A stretch of DNA of 64,000 nucleotides from Clostridia bacterium (GTDB taxonomy: Bacteria > Bacillota > Clostridia > Christensenellales > Borkfalkiaceae). Below are positions 27,036 to 35,268 of the stretch, one piece after another; position 1 is the stretch's first letter, and every line of letters starts with the position of its first letter. The position numbers and the translations under genes are program-made. The notes beneath the pieces are model-generated. The model did not search any database. It was not told the origin of the DNA and saw only the letters and a list, made by a program, of their open reading frames with translations. The stretch spans positions 1-64,000 of the forward strand of contig JAFWBT010000021.1 in the NCBI GenBank assembly GCA_017507005.1, given 5' to 3'.

Positions 27036-30000
27036 TTAAACGCTCATCGTTACGTAATAGTAACAGAGCATAAGCCACGAATTATACAGACCTTCGTATT
27101 TTTGCATCGTAATCGTTTGCAAAATCTCAAAGATGTTTTGGTCGACTGCCGCAAAGCCTTCCAGCTCGCCTTCGTTCTGCATTGCTTGGAAGCAAATGAG
27201 CTGAATATCGGGCGTGTAGTCGTGACCGTTCACGTAGAAGGCTCGTTTTTCAGGCGCGTATTTTTGCGCGTCACGGCAGATATCGTAGAGGCTGATGCTG
27301 TTGAAGAACGCCGTGGGACGGTTTACGTCAAGATAGATAATCGAGCCGAGTTCGCCGTTTTCGTCCACGTAGTGATAATAGCCGTCTCCGCCCGTTGCGG
27401 GGTCGGAATAGGCGTAATCGATTGCACCGGGAATATAAATCTCAAAGGTGACCATATTCGCGCTGTAAGGACCTACCGCGCAGTTGTCAAGATAGGTGTA
27501 CGTTTCGCCTACGTATTCGATTTCTACGTTGTAGCTACCCGCTACGTCCAAGAACGTGGTGAACAGCATATAGTACAGCTCGCCTTCTTCAAACGCGTAG
27601 TAGAATTCAAAGTTTCCGTCTACAATCGTCATACCGTTTTCGTCCACGGTAGAATCGGCGAATACTTTGTCGGTGTACGTGCCGAGGAAGGTCATTCTAT
27701 CGCTCGCCATAAGGAATACTTCCGTATCCATTTCACCCGTCGAATATACGTGGTATACGCCCGATTTTTCAGGAGTAAACTTGTATTTAAAGCCACGAGG
27801 CGTCATAGCGTAAAGCACGTCAATCGTATTCGAGCCTTCCTGCATTTCAATCGCGCCTGCAAAGGAGATACCGCGCAGGGGATCGGGCATAGGCTCGCTC
27901 TGACCGTAATGGTCGTAATACAGGCACAATTCCAGCCACTCGTTCGCGTGGTATTTGCCGTCCCAAATCTTGCCGAATTTAACGTATTCCACTACGAGGT
28001 CGAGCAACGTTTTCAGCTCTTCCGTGACGGGTGTAAAGCCGTGCTGCGAGCCGTGGATAACGGTGTGCTGGCTTGCTTCCCAAGCGTAGTCTTCGATAAA
28101 GTCGCGATAGTCGAAGCCGTTGACAACGCAATAGTTGTTGAACGCGAGCAGCCATACGCTCGTTTCGTTCCAAGAGCTTGCCTGCAACAAGTTCGCAAAG
28201 AGGATAGGGCCGTCCACGTCGTTTACGTGATAGTAGCCGTCTTCTTCGTTGAATACGGGGGTGATATAGTTCTTAAACTGCGTCGTTGCGTTTTCGTCGG
28301 TGTTGTATACCGTTGCCGCCTGACGCAAGATGTTCGTATCCACGGTGGGGGAATCGAGTTCTTCTTCGTTGGTGACGCGGAGATTTTTAAGGTAAACGAC
28401 GTCGTCTGCCGATTTTTCTACGTCTTTCATATATACGAAGGAAATCTTATGTTCGCCTGCTTCGTAGTCTTTGAATACGTACGCGTAGCAGGTGTTCCAT
28501 ACCTTTTGTTCCCAACCGCCCGTAAAGCCGGACAACGTGTGGATAGGTTGGTTGTCAATCATGACGTAGAAATAGTCTGCTAAATATTCCGTTGCCATAA
28601 TATAATCGAACGCGACAACGTCGCCTGCCTTTGCCGTAAACGTCGAATTCAAAATCGCGTACGAGCCGTGTACGTTCTTGTTGCTTGCGTACAGGTATTC
28701 CTCGTCTTCGCTCACGAGCCAAGGCCACGAATATTCGTCCTCTTCCCAAGCGAAATCAAAACGGTTGTTTTCGTCAAGGACTTTGTTCACGTCGTCGATA
28801 GAGGGATTGTCAACGGTAGGCTTGATAAGTTCGCCGCCGTCCGAGCCGCCACCGCCGCCTACGATATCGTCGCCCGTACCGCGAATAACGATAGGGGTAT
28901 ATTCGTCGCCGACGAAGAGTTCAAAACGAGAGGTGAAGTCGGTCGTAGCCGTCATAGAGCCACCGTGCATAAAGCTGATAACACCGTAGCGGTCGACCAT
29001 AATCGAAACGGGAATCGCGCTCGTGTTGAACATATTTTGCAAGCCGATACTATCGTTCGCCATAGAAAAGGACAAACCGTTGGAAGATTTGAAATCTCTT
29101 ACCGCGTGCATAGGGTCCGTAGTGCTGACAGCGAGAATCGCTACGTCATCCTGATACTGGATGTACGCGTTGTTCATTGCGGGGAATTCCGATTTACAAG
29201 GTCCGCACCACGTCGCCCAGAAATTGATGAGCACCATATCCTTTTCTTTCAATACTTCGGAAAGAGTGAAGGTGGTGTTGTCAGACGTGACGATAGAGAA
29301 ATCGTACATAATATCGCCGAGCGAATAGTAGTTGCCAAACGGCGCTTGTTCTTTAATAACGCCGCCAGGGACAAGGGAAATAATCGTTTCCGTGCCTGCG
29401 AGGGCAATCGTCGTATAGTTTTCCTCTTCCGCTGCGTAGCCCTTGGGATAGCCCGAAATCTTTATTTCGTAGCTGCCTGCCTCGGCGACGTCGTTCTCGT
29501 AAAATCTCGCAAAACCCGTAGTATCCGTTTTCTTGGACGCTATCTTTTCGCCGCCATCGTAAAGCTCTACGGTGACGTCGGAGAAGGGATAGCCGCCTAC
29601 GGTAGCCACCTGTACGCGGTGGATATACGCCGCCTGCGTACTGCCTTGATAGGAGTCTGCGTCGGCAGGGGCGGATACAATCGTTGAGCCAAGGTCGAAT
29701 ACGTTTACGGTAACGTTGTATTCATAGCCGTTTTCGTTTGCCGAAAGAGCTACGGACGTCAGCTCGCTGTTTTGGCTGACGTTTACCGTCATTTGAACGG
29801 CGCTCGCGCCGACGAATTCCTCGTAAGGATAGCCGACGAGGTGGCTGTCTGAAAGCGTTACGGTGAACGCCGCGCCTTTATACGTTTGCGTAAATTCCAC
29901 GCCGTCTAACTCGGTAGAGGAGAGGACGGGCAGGGCAAAAATAGGCGAGTCAAGGTCGATTTCTGCGTAGTCGCAAAATTCTTCCTTGGTCATCGTTTGT

Positions 30001-30347
30001 TTGGTTTTGTTCTCGCCGTCGTTTTCGTACACGGTGCCGTCAACGTAGTATTTTTCCTCGAAAAAGCCGTAAGCGCTTGCGGAGTAATAATAATTATCGC
30101 CGCTCACTTTCGTCGATTGCGTAAAGGAAGAATCGTCTACGCCTGCAATACTGCTGTTGATGGATACCGTTGCGTTGCTCTTGTTGTCCGCTAACGATTT
30201 TTCGATAGCCGCGTACGTTTGCGCCGCCGTTTTATCATTGTATTTGGTGTTGTCTACGGCAGGCTTTTTATTACAGCCCGTTGCCGCAGTAAGACACACC
30301 GTTGTCAGCAGGGATAAAAGTATCGCTGCTTTTTTGTTAAATTTCAT
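27036..30347 (-). CDS. Large lipoprotein with an internal TlpA thioredoxin domain
   Basis: 1103 residues. Lipobox AATGC with Cys25. Residues about 40-225 form a domain shared with the 251-residue lipoprotein encoded just upstream (SPIFALP, TYAAI and final S.P.DA.SY segments). A carboxypeptidase-like beta domain (about 230-310) precedes a TlpA/AhpC-type redoxin with active site WCGPC (Cys381 and Cys384). The C-terminal 600 residues are beta-rich and of unknown function. An extracellular thioredoxin needs a membrane reductant; the convergent operon at 22.2-24.8 kb is a candidate. The fusion is unusual. Confidence 0.87.
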   Translation of the reverse strand: MKFNKKAAILLSLLTTVCLTAATGCNKKPAVDNTKYNDKTAAQTYAAIEKSLADNKSNATVSINSSIAGVDDSSFTQSTKVSGDNYYYSASAYGFFEEKYYVDGTVYENDGENKTKQTMTKEEFCDYAEIDLDSPIFALPVLSSTELDGVEFTQTYKGAAFTVTLSDSHLVGYPYEEFVGASAVQMTVNVSQNSELTSVALSANENGYEYNVTVNVFDLGSTIVSAPADADSYQGSTQAAYIHRVQVATVGGYPFSDVTVELYDGGEKIASKKTDTTGFARFYENDVAEAGSYEIKISGYPKGYAAEEENYTTIALAGTETIISLVPGGVIKEQAPFGNYYSLGDIMYDFSIVTSDNTTFTLSEVLKEKDMVLINFWATWCGPCKSEFPAMNNAYIQYQDDVAILAVSTTDPMHAVRDFKSSNGLSFSMANDSIGLQNMFNTSAIPVSIMVDRYGVISFMHGGSMTATTDFTSRFELFVGDEYTPIVIRGTGDDIVGGGGGSDGGELIKPTVDNPSIDDVNKVLDENNRFDFAWEEDEYSWPWLVSEDEEYLYASNKNVHGSYAILNSTFTAKAGDVVAFDYIMATEYLADYFYVMIDNQPIHTLSGFTGGWEQKVWNTCYAYVFKDYEAGEHKISFVYMKDVEKSADDVVYLKNLRVTNEEELDSPTVDTNILRQAATVYNTDENATTQFKNYITPVFNEEDGYYHVNDVDGPILFANLLQASSWNETSVWLLAFNNYCVVNGFDYRDFIEDYAWEASQHTVIHGSQHGFTPVTEELKTLLDLVVEYVKFGKIWDGKYHANEWLELCLYYDHYGQSEPMPDPLRGISFAGAIEMQEGSNTIDVLYAMTPRGFKYKFTPEKSGVYHVYSTGEMDTEVFLMASDRMTFLGTYTDKVFADSTVDENGMTIVDGNFEFYYAFEEGELYYMLFTTFLDVAGSYNVEIEYVGETYTYLDNCAVGPYSANMVTFEIYIPGAIDYAYSDPATGGDGYYHYVDENGELGSIIYLDVNRPTAFFNSISLYDICRDAQKYAPEKRAFYVNGHDYTPDIQLICFQAMQNEGELEGFAAVDQNIFEILQTITMQKYEGLYNSWLMLCYYYVTMSV

Positions 30348-30376
30348 AGGGGAAATCCTCTGTGATTGGAATTTTT

Positions 30377-31132
30377 TTACTTGCTCAGATAAGAACTTGC
30401 GTCGGAGGGCGCGGAAACGCTCGTCGTGCCCATATTCGTCACGCTAATCGTCATCGTGTAGAAAATTTGGTTGGTTTCGTTGCAGGAGAATTTTACGGAA
30501 GAAAATTCTTTGCTGTCGGTAACGTAAACGGTCATTTTCAATTCGTTATAGTTCTTATATTTTTCAAACGGAGCGCCGTTGAGTTCGCCGTATCCAAATT
30601 CAATCGTGAACGAAGAACCCGACTTTTCTTGTTTGAACGCTACGTTATTGAGTTTGCCTTCCGCAAGGGTGGGCAATGCGAAGATGGGGGAGCTGACGTT
30701 TGCAAAGTTCTGGAATTCTTGTTCCGTCATAGCTTCCTGCGTCTTTTCCGTGCCGTCGTTTACGTAAGCCGTGCCGCCAACGTAGTAGTATTCAACGTTG
30801 GTGGAATCGTCGTATGCAGAGTCCGATTCGGAAATTTCTTTAAAATAATAATCGCTGCCGCTAATCTTCGTCGTGATGGTGTGCTCCGTCGTGTTGCCGC
30901 CACCGAGTTCGAGTCTTTCAACGGTCATTTCCGTCAACGTTTCCATATTCGTCGCGTTGCTTGCAAGAAGCGTCTGGATTGCCGCGTACGTATCCGCTAC
31001 CGTTTCAGGTGCTTTTTCTGCGGATTCTTTGCCACCGCCAAGCAATCCTTGCAGCGCGCTGCAACCAGCCGTTGCGCCTACGCAAGCCACCAAAGCAAGA
31101 AGTAAAGCTGCTTTTTTCATCAATTTCATCAT
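30377..31132 (-). CDS. Lipoprotein paralogous to the N-terminus of the thioredoxin lipoprotein
   Basis: 251 residues with lipobox TAGC, Cys24. Beyond the signal it aligns by eye over its whole length with residues about 40-225 of the 1103-residue protein: TYAAIQ/TYAAIE, ISGSDYYF/VSGDNYYY, YYVGGTAYVNDG/YYVDGTVYENDG, SSPIFALPTL/DSPIFALPVL and SAPSDASSY/SAPADADSY. It is a stand-alone copy of that domain and lies 29 bases upstream in the same operon. Function unknown; the shape is reminiscent of LolA/outer-surface carrier-like beta proteins, but I cannot establish that. Confidence 0.83.
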   Translation of the reverse strand: MMKLMKKAALLLALVACVGATAGCSALQGLLGGGKESAEKAPETVADTYAAIQTLLASNATNMETLTEMTVERLELGGGNTTEHTITTKISGSDYYFKEISESDSAYDDSTNVEYYYVGGTAYVNDGTEKTQEAMTEQEFQNFANVSSPIFALPTLAEGKLNNVAFKQEKSGSSFTIEFGYGELNGAPFEKYKNYNELKMTVYVTDSKEFSSVKFSCNETNQIFYTMTISVTNMGTTSVSAPSDASSYLSK

Positions 31133-31156
31133 AGTTATTCTCCAAAAGTATATTTT

Positions 31157-31564
31157 TTATTTTAACGTAATCGTGATAGCGCCGTATTCTGCCGTCGTGG
31201 TAGCCGCGCCGTTAAATTCAAGCTGCGTAGTGCAATCGGTGTCCAAGATATGGATTTCGTACACGTCAGCGGAAGGCGCTGCTGCGTAGGTCGCCTTGCC
31301 ATCTACAACTGCTACGGGCGCGTAGCAAAATTCAATGCCCTTGCAAAGCTGTACGAAAACGCCGTTTGCGTTCGTGCCGTCTGCGTTGAGTACGGTAAAT
31401 TCGTACGCCGTGTAGCCTTCTTCTGCGCTGGACGTAACGGATTCCGTCTGCGCTGCGCTGCTCTCGGGCTTTTCTTCACCGCCACCGCAAGCAGCGAGGG
31501 CAAAAAGACTCACGCTGCAAACAAACGCCATACAAAGCGTTGCGATTTTTCTAAATTTGTTCAT
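31157..31564 (-). CDS. Small lipoprotein with a carboxypeptidase-regulatory-like domain
   Basis: 135 residues. Lipobox ALAAC, Cys26, then a Glu/Ser linker and a single beta-sandwich-like domain (VLNADGTNANGVFVQLCKG ... YAAAPSADVYEIHIL) that reads like the CarboxypepD_reg/Cna-B class. First gene of the lipoprotein operon; AAGGAGGC precedes the start. The same kind of domain occurs inside the 1103-residue protein (about residues 230-310), so the operon may encode parts of one surface assembly. Confidence 0.78.
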   Translation of the reverse strand: MNKFRKIATLCMAFVCSVSLFALAACGGGEEKPESSAAQTESVTSSAEEGYTAYEFTVLNADGTNANGVFVQLCKGIEFCYAPVAVVDGKATYAAAPSADVYEIHILDTDCTTQLEFNGAATTTAEYGAITITLK

Positions 31565-31635
31565 ATTTTGCCTCCTTAAAGGTAAATAGACGTTTATTTT
31601 ACCTTTTTAACAATATTTTTTTTCACGAAAATAAA

Positions 31636-31689
31636 CTATACGCACAGTATAGGTAATTATATTCTAACACACAAGCGAAAAAAAAGCAA
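31636..31689 (-). promoter_or_regulatory. Promoter and possible operator of the lipoprotein operon
   Basis: On the minus strand TTGCTT (31689-31684), 17 bases, TAGAAT (31666-31661). Just downstream, across the expected transcription start, lies the palindrome CTATAC-GCACA-GTATAG (31636-31652), well placed for a repressor. An overlapping TTGTGT-N17-TATACT promoter would put its -10 inside the palindrome. Confidence 0.55.
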
Positions 31690-31762
31690 GTGCTTTTTAT
31701 CGACGCAAGAAAGCGTTTTTTACGTTTTTATCAATTTTACTGTGAAATTATTGTGAAAAAAA

Positions 31763-31792
31763 GTCCGCGGCGATTGTTTAGCCACGGACAAA
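31763..31792 (-). terminator. Terminator of nagB
   Basis: Stem GTCCG-C-GGC (31763-31771) with GCC-A-CGGAC (31781-31789); the minus strand continues into a run of seven T. Confidence 0.75.
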
Positions 31793-31840
31793 AGTTTTTT
31801 ATAACGATTTTTACGTATTATTATACAATATGGAAAAGGA

Positions 31841-32563
31841 TTACAGCAGGCTAGCCGCGTCCTTGTCGCAGATAATCGTAACGAAGGGGTGGAGCTGAAG
31901 AACGGATGCGGGAAGGTCGGGCGTGATTTCGCCTTTTACCATACCTTTTACCGCCTCTGCCTTGTTCTTGCCCGAAACGACCATAAGGATAGATTTTGCC
32001 TGCATAATGTTCTTAATACCCATAGAGAGCGCCTGACGGGGCACTTCGTTGATGGAATTGAACAGACGGGAGTTGTCCTTAATGGTGTTTTCCGTAAGGT
32101 CTACGAGATGTGTAACGGAATCGAACGCCGTGCCGGGTTCGTTAAAGCCGATATGACCGTTAGAACCAAGACCAAGCACCTGTACGTCCTGCTTTTTCGT
32201 TTCGAGCAGAGCGTTGTATCTGTCGCATTCTTTTTGCGCGTCGGGAGCGCTGCCGCAGGGCAGGTTGGTGTTCTTTTGGTCGATATCGATATGGTCGAAG
32301 AGGTTGGTACGCATAAAATACGCATAGCTCTGATCGTGGTCGGCGGTGAGCCCTACGTATTCGTCAAGGTTGACGGTGGATACGTTTTTATAGGACGTGC
32401 CGTTTTCTTTGCAGTCTTTCGCCATATTTTGATACATGCCGATAGGGCTAGAACCAGTAGCAAGGCCGAGAACGGCGTTGGGGTTCTTCTTTACGATATC
32501 AATCATGATTTCAGCGGCTTTTTTGCTCATTTCGTCATAATTTTCGGTAATGATAACTTTCAT
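31841..32563 (-). CDS. nagB: Glucosamine-6-phosphate deaminase
   Basis: 240 residues from the ATG at 32563, which has GAGGTG before it; the frame extends upstream to 32734 but that part is AT-rich noncoding sequence containing the promoter. Converts glucosamine-6-phosphate to fructose-6-phosphate and ammonia. Family motifs include LGLATGSSPIGMY near the N-terminus, NLDEYVGL with the catalytic Asp, and LGLGSNGHIGFNEPG. Stands alone with its own promoter and terminator. Length is slightly short of the 242-266 usual in bacteria but complete. Confidence 0.95.
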   Translation of the reverse strand: MKVIITENYDEMSKKAAEIMIDIVKKNPNAVLGLATGSSPIGMYQNMAKDCKENGTSYKNVSTVNLDEYVGLTADHDQSYAYFMRTNLFDHIDIDQKNTNLPCGSAPDAQKECDRYNALLETKKQDVQVLGLGSNGHIGFNEPGTAFDSVTHLVDLTENTIKDNSRLFNSINEVPRQALSMGIKNIMQAKSILMVVSGKNKAEAVKGMVKGEITPDLPASVLQLHPFVTIICDKDAASLL

Positions 32564-32597
32564 TTTTACACCTCGATAAAATAATTTTAACGATTTT

Positions 32598-32626
32598 ATT
32601 ATAAACCAAAAGAACGGGAAGGTCAA
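32598..32626 (-). promoter_or_regulatory. Promoter of nagB
   Basis: Minus strand TTGACC (32626-32621), 17 bases, TATAAT (32603-32598), about 35 bases before the start codon. Confidence 0.8.
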
Positions 32627-32727
32627 GTGTTTGAAAGAATTTTTACGGAAAATTTTAGCAAGGGGAAAGCGAGGTAAAAAATTAAAAAATTTCCCGAAAG
32701 ATTTTTCATTTTTCGCGGCAAAAAGCT

Positions 32728-32756
32728 TTGACAATGCAAAAAAAATGTGATATAGT
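32728..32756 (+). promoter_or_regulatory. Promoter of tRNA-Ser
   Basis: TTGACA (32728-32733), 17 bases, TATAGT (32751-32756), 38 bases before the mature tRNA. Confidence 0.85.
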
Positions 32757-32794
32757 AGTATAGCTTTGAATAAAGTGAATTGAAATTGAGCTAT

Positions 32795-32885
32795 GCAGAA
32801 GTACCCAAGTGGCTCAAGGGGCTCCCCTGCTAAGGGAGTAGCATCTTTACCGGTGGCACGAGTTCAAATCTCGTCTTCTGCGCCA
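32795..32885 (+). tRNA. tRNA-Ser (anticodon GCT)
   Basis: Class II tRNA with acceptor stem GCAGAAG/CTTCTGC, anticodon stem CTCCC/GGGAG around loop CTGCTAA (anticodon GCT, reads AGC/AGU), a long variable arm, a T-arm (ACGAG-TTCAAAT-CTCGT) and an encoded CCA (32883-32885). Its 3' end is repeated downstream at 33043-33057. Confidence 0.96.
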
Positions 32886-32969
32886 TAAAAACGGACGTCC
32901 TTGCGACGTCCGTTTTTTGGCGTTATCGGCGAGCCGCTTGAAATCGTGAATTCTCACGAGTTCACGCGA
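32869..32969 (+). repeat. Direct repeat R1, overlapping the tRNA-Ser 3' end
   Basis: Begins inside the T-arm and acceptor of tRNA-Ser (TCTCGTCTTCTGCGC), runs through its terminator and ends at GAGTTCACGCG. Repeated at 33043-33129 with 13 bases missing after the tRNA part and two mismatches beyond that. Confidence 0.88.
32891..32918 (+). terminator. Terminator of tRNA-Ser
   Basis: Perfect 9-bp stem ACGGACGTC/GACGTCCGT followed by a T-run. Confidence 0.9.
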
Positions 32970-33042
32970 GTCGCGAGAAACGAGAGGGCGCGGAAAAATC
33001 GTAGGGCTGTCGAGCGACGACACTTTGCCGCTTGCGGCAATC

Positions 33043-33129
33043 TCTCGTCTTCTGCGCGTCCTTGCGACGTCCGTTTTTTGGCGTTGTCGGCGAGCCGCTT
33101 GAAATCGTGGATTCTCACGAGTTCACGCG
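33043..33129 (+). repeat. Direct repeat R2, left flank of the lipoprotein cassette
   Basis: Copy of R1 including 15 bases of tRNA-Ser 3' end, half of the terminator and the GAGCCGCTTGAAATCGTG block. Its last 40 bases include a TCGTGG/TCACGA inverted pair. Confidence 0.88.
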
Positions 33130-33192
33130 CTCAGCTTGCGATTTGGCGAAGCCAAGCCGCGAGAGGCGTGATTGTATATTTTTCTAAACCTC

Positions 33193-33220
33193 TTGACATT
33201 TCACAAAGATATGATATAAT
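33193..33220 (+). promoter_or_regulatory. Promoter of the cassette lipoprotein
   Basis: TTGACA (33193-33198), 16 bases, TATAAT (33215-33220). The gene thus carries its own promoter between the flanking repeats. Confidence 0.8.
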
Positions 33221-33254
33221 AAAGAAAATATTAGATAAGGGGGGGGTAATACTT

Positions 33255-34193
33255 ATGAAGAAGTTGGTAGCTTTATTATTAGCGTTTAGCTCAATATTTA
33301 CTTGTTTTTCGGCGTGCGGCGAGTCTGAATCTTCTTGCAAACATACCTATGAATATAATTGTAATGAGGGCGCACACCAAAAGAGTTATACTTGCAGTTG
33401 TTCGATTACGGAAGAACCAGAAATACACATCGATTCGGACTATAATGATGTCTGTGACGTTTGCGGTTATCATTTTATTATGGTAGACCCACCTATGAAT
33501 CATTTTTTGCGCAATCAGGCTGGCTGTGAGTGGATGAACGAAATAACAGACGAGGACGTTGCGGAAATCAAGATAATTACCGAGACTGTTGGTGTCGCGC
33601 CTGGAACGTTTAAAGATATTGCGACCACCATAGACGAGGACGTAATCGCGAGAATTTTTGAGGCGTATTATTGGATGGATACTGCTCCTATATCAAGGGA
33701 AGAAGGACAAATTGACGGTGGTGGTGCCGTTACTGTAAAATTCATTTTAAAAAATGGCTACGTAAAAAAGCTTTTTGTCAATAACGGAAATTATTGCGAT
33801 ACGAACGGGGAGTATTTTGAACTGTTGTATATTCCCAAGTTTGAAGAAACGGAAAATTACGTAAGTAGTTATGGGTTTATCAATAATAAAGAAATGGGCG
33901 CGCTTTGGTCGCGCGACACTAATGGCGGAGAGTCTCAATTTATCTGCGAAATTCCTATGGATGAACTTGAATTTGCAGAGCTTACGGATGAGATAGTTCT
34001 CGAGGAAAAGGAAATTACGCACTATATTGAAAGCGAAATAGGAAAACTCTATTTTTTGTCCGAAATGTATTTTTATATTGAAGGTATGGTTGAGGGGAAT
34101 TCTTGGAACGAAATAAAATCTATATATTATCAGCTTCACGGTAAAAATTTAGATGAATTGATTGCTGAATATACCATAATCTTAGAAGAATAA
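33255..34193 (+). CDS. Lipoprotein in a repeat-flanked cassette, function unknown
   Basis: 312 residues from ATG 33255, preceded by AAGGGGGGG. The lipobox is CFSAC; the mature N-terminus is Cys-rich (CKHTYEYNC, YTCSCS, DVCDVCGYHF), similar in flavour to the Cys-paired module of the 695-residue lipoprotein. The remainder has no motif I recognise. Local base composition is more AT-rich and codons more relaxed than in neighbours, fitting acquisition. It is bounded by direct repeats R2 and R3 that share 34 identical bases. Confidence 0.75.
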   Translation: MKKLVALLLAFSSIFTCFSACGESESSCKHTYEYNCNEGAHQKSYTCSCSITEEPEIHIDSDYNDVCDVCGYHFIMVDPPMNHFLRNQAGCEWMNEITDEDVAEIKIITETVGVAPGTFKDIATTIDEDVIARIFEAYYWMDTAPISREEGQIDGGGAVTVKFILKNGYVKKLFVNNGNYCDTNGEYFELLYIPKFEETENYVSSYGFINNKEMGALWSRDTNGGESQFICEIPMDELEFAELTDEIVLEEKEITHYIESEIGKLYFLSEMYFYIEGMVEGNSWNEIKSIYYQLHGKNLDELIAEYTIILEE

Positions 34194-34206
34194 GGTATAC
34201 AATTAT

Positions 34207-34240
34207 GCGAGCCGCTTGAAATCGTGGATTCTCACGAGTT
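34207..34240 (+). repeat. Direct repeat R3, right flank of the lipoprotein cassette
   Basis: 34 bases identical to 33090-33123 of R2, 14 bases after the lipoprotein stop codon. Confidence 0.88.
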
Positions 34241-34294
34241 TTTGTGCCGATTAAAAAACTCGAAAAATAATTTGTAAAATTTTGTCGATTATAC

Positions 34295-34323
34295 TTGAAA
34301 AAAAGAAAAAGATATAGTATAAT
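34295..34323 (+). promoter_or_regulatory. Promoter of hpt
   Basis: TTGAAA (34295-34300), 17 bases, TATAAT (34318-34323). Confidence 0.8.
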
Positions 34324-34370
34324 TAAAAAACTATACAACGAAATCAAGCGATTATAAAGGAGCGGTTACG

Positions 34371-34928
34371 ATGGATAAAAATAGCGTAGTGGAAAAGTAC
34401 GAGCGTGGAATTAAGAGAGTCGTTATTACGGCGGAAGAAATTCAGGCGGCGATTAAAGAGGCTGGGAAAAAGATTAGCGATTCGTACGACGGCAAGCCTA
34501 TTTTGTTGGTGAGCATTTTGAAAGGCGCTTTCGTGTTTATGGCGGATTTTTGCCGCGCTATCACCGTGCCTTGTGAAATCGGGTTTATGTGCGCGAAGAG
34601 CTATTACGAGGGTACCGTGTCCTCGGGCGTTGTGAAAATTACGATGGATTTGGATAAGGATATCAGCAATTATCACGTCGTTATCGTCGAGGATATCGTC
34701 GATACGGGCAGAACGCTCAACGATATCGTGAAAATGTTGAAATCGCGTAATCCGCTGTCCGTGCGCGTCGTAACGCTGCTCGATAAGCCCGAAAGACGTT
34801 TGGTGGATTTCAAGCCCGATATAGCGCTGTTTACGATTCCCGATTATTTCGTTATCGGCTACGGGCTGGACTGCGCGGAAATGTACCGCAATCTGCCCTA
34901 TATCGCAGAATTTAATCAAGAAGCCTAA
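34371..34928 (+). CDS. hpt: Hypoxanthine phosphoribosyltransferase
   Basis: 185 residues. Purine salvage: converts hypoxanthine or guanine with PRPP to IMP or GMP. The PRPP-binding loop is VVIVEDIVDTGRTL, the pyrophosphate loop region is LVSILKGAFVF and the base-stacking part is KPERRLVDFKPDIALFTIPD. AAAGGAGCGG precedes the start. Single gene with its own promoter and terminator. Confidence 0.95.
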   Translation: MDKNSVVEKYERGIKRVVITAEEIQAAIKEAGKKISDSYDGKPILLVSILKGAFVFMADFCRAITVPCEIGFMCAKSYYEGTVSSGVVKITMDLDKDISNYHVVIVEDIVDTGRTLNDIVKMLKSRNPLSVRVVTLLDKPERRLVDFKPDIALFTIPDYFVIGYGLDCAEMYRNLPYIAEFNQEA

Positions 34929-34943
34929 AAAAAGTATAAATGC

Positions 34944-34974
34944 AAAGACGTCCTTATTTGAGGGCGTCTTTTCG
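34944..34974 (+). terminator. Terminator of hpt
   Basis: 10-bp stem AAAGACGTCC/GGGCGTCTTT (one G-T pair) followed by TTCGTTTGG. The rest of the 340-bp gap up to ppa (34975-35160) is AT-rich with nothing recognisable. Confidence 0.8.
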
Positions 34975-35176
34975 TTTGGCATATTTTTAATTATACTGCG
35001 ATTATACTGCGCGTGCCTACTATAATTATAATAACGCGCGTGAGGGACGGCGTTGAGGGGTTGCGTTTGCAGGAATATAGCGAGAATATAGCGTGAAATA
35101 TATGTAGAATATGGTGTGGCGGCGTTTTGCGATAGGATTTTACAGAAAAAACCAAAAAATTCTTTTGTGGAAGTCT

Positions 35177-35204
35177 TGATTTGTGCGCGGAAATGTGATA
35201 GAAT
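35177..35204 (+). promoter_or_regulatory. Promoter of ppa
   Basis: TTGATT (35177-35182), 16 bases, TAGAAT (35199-35204). Confidence 0.6.
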
Positions 35205-35268
35205 ATAGGGAGTGATATAGAGAAAATGTTAAATAAGAGGAAATAAAAACAAAAGGAGAAAGTGAAAG

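Noticed and set aside
32564..32734. N-terminal extension of nagB
   Set aside because: The region contains the promoter of nagB and encodes an AT-driven Phe/Lys-rich peptide absent from the family; GAGGTG marks the start at 32563.
33043..34240. Integron gene cassette with attC sites
   Set aside because: The flanking repeats lack attC core sites and arm symmetry, include tRNA sequence, and no integron integrase is seen.
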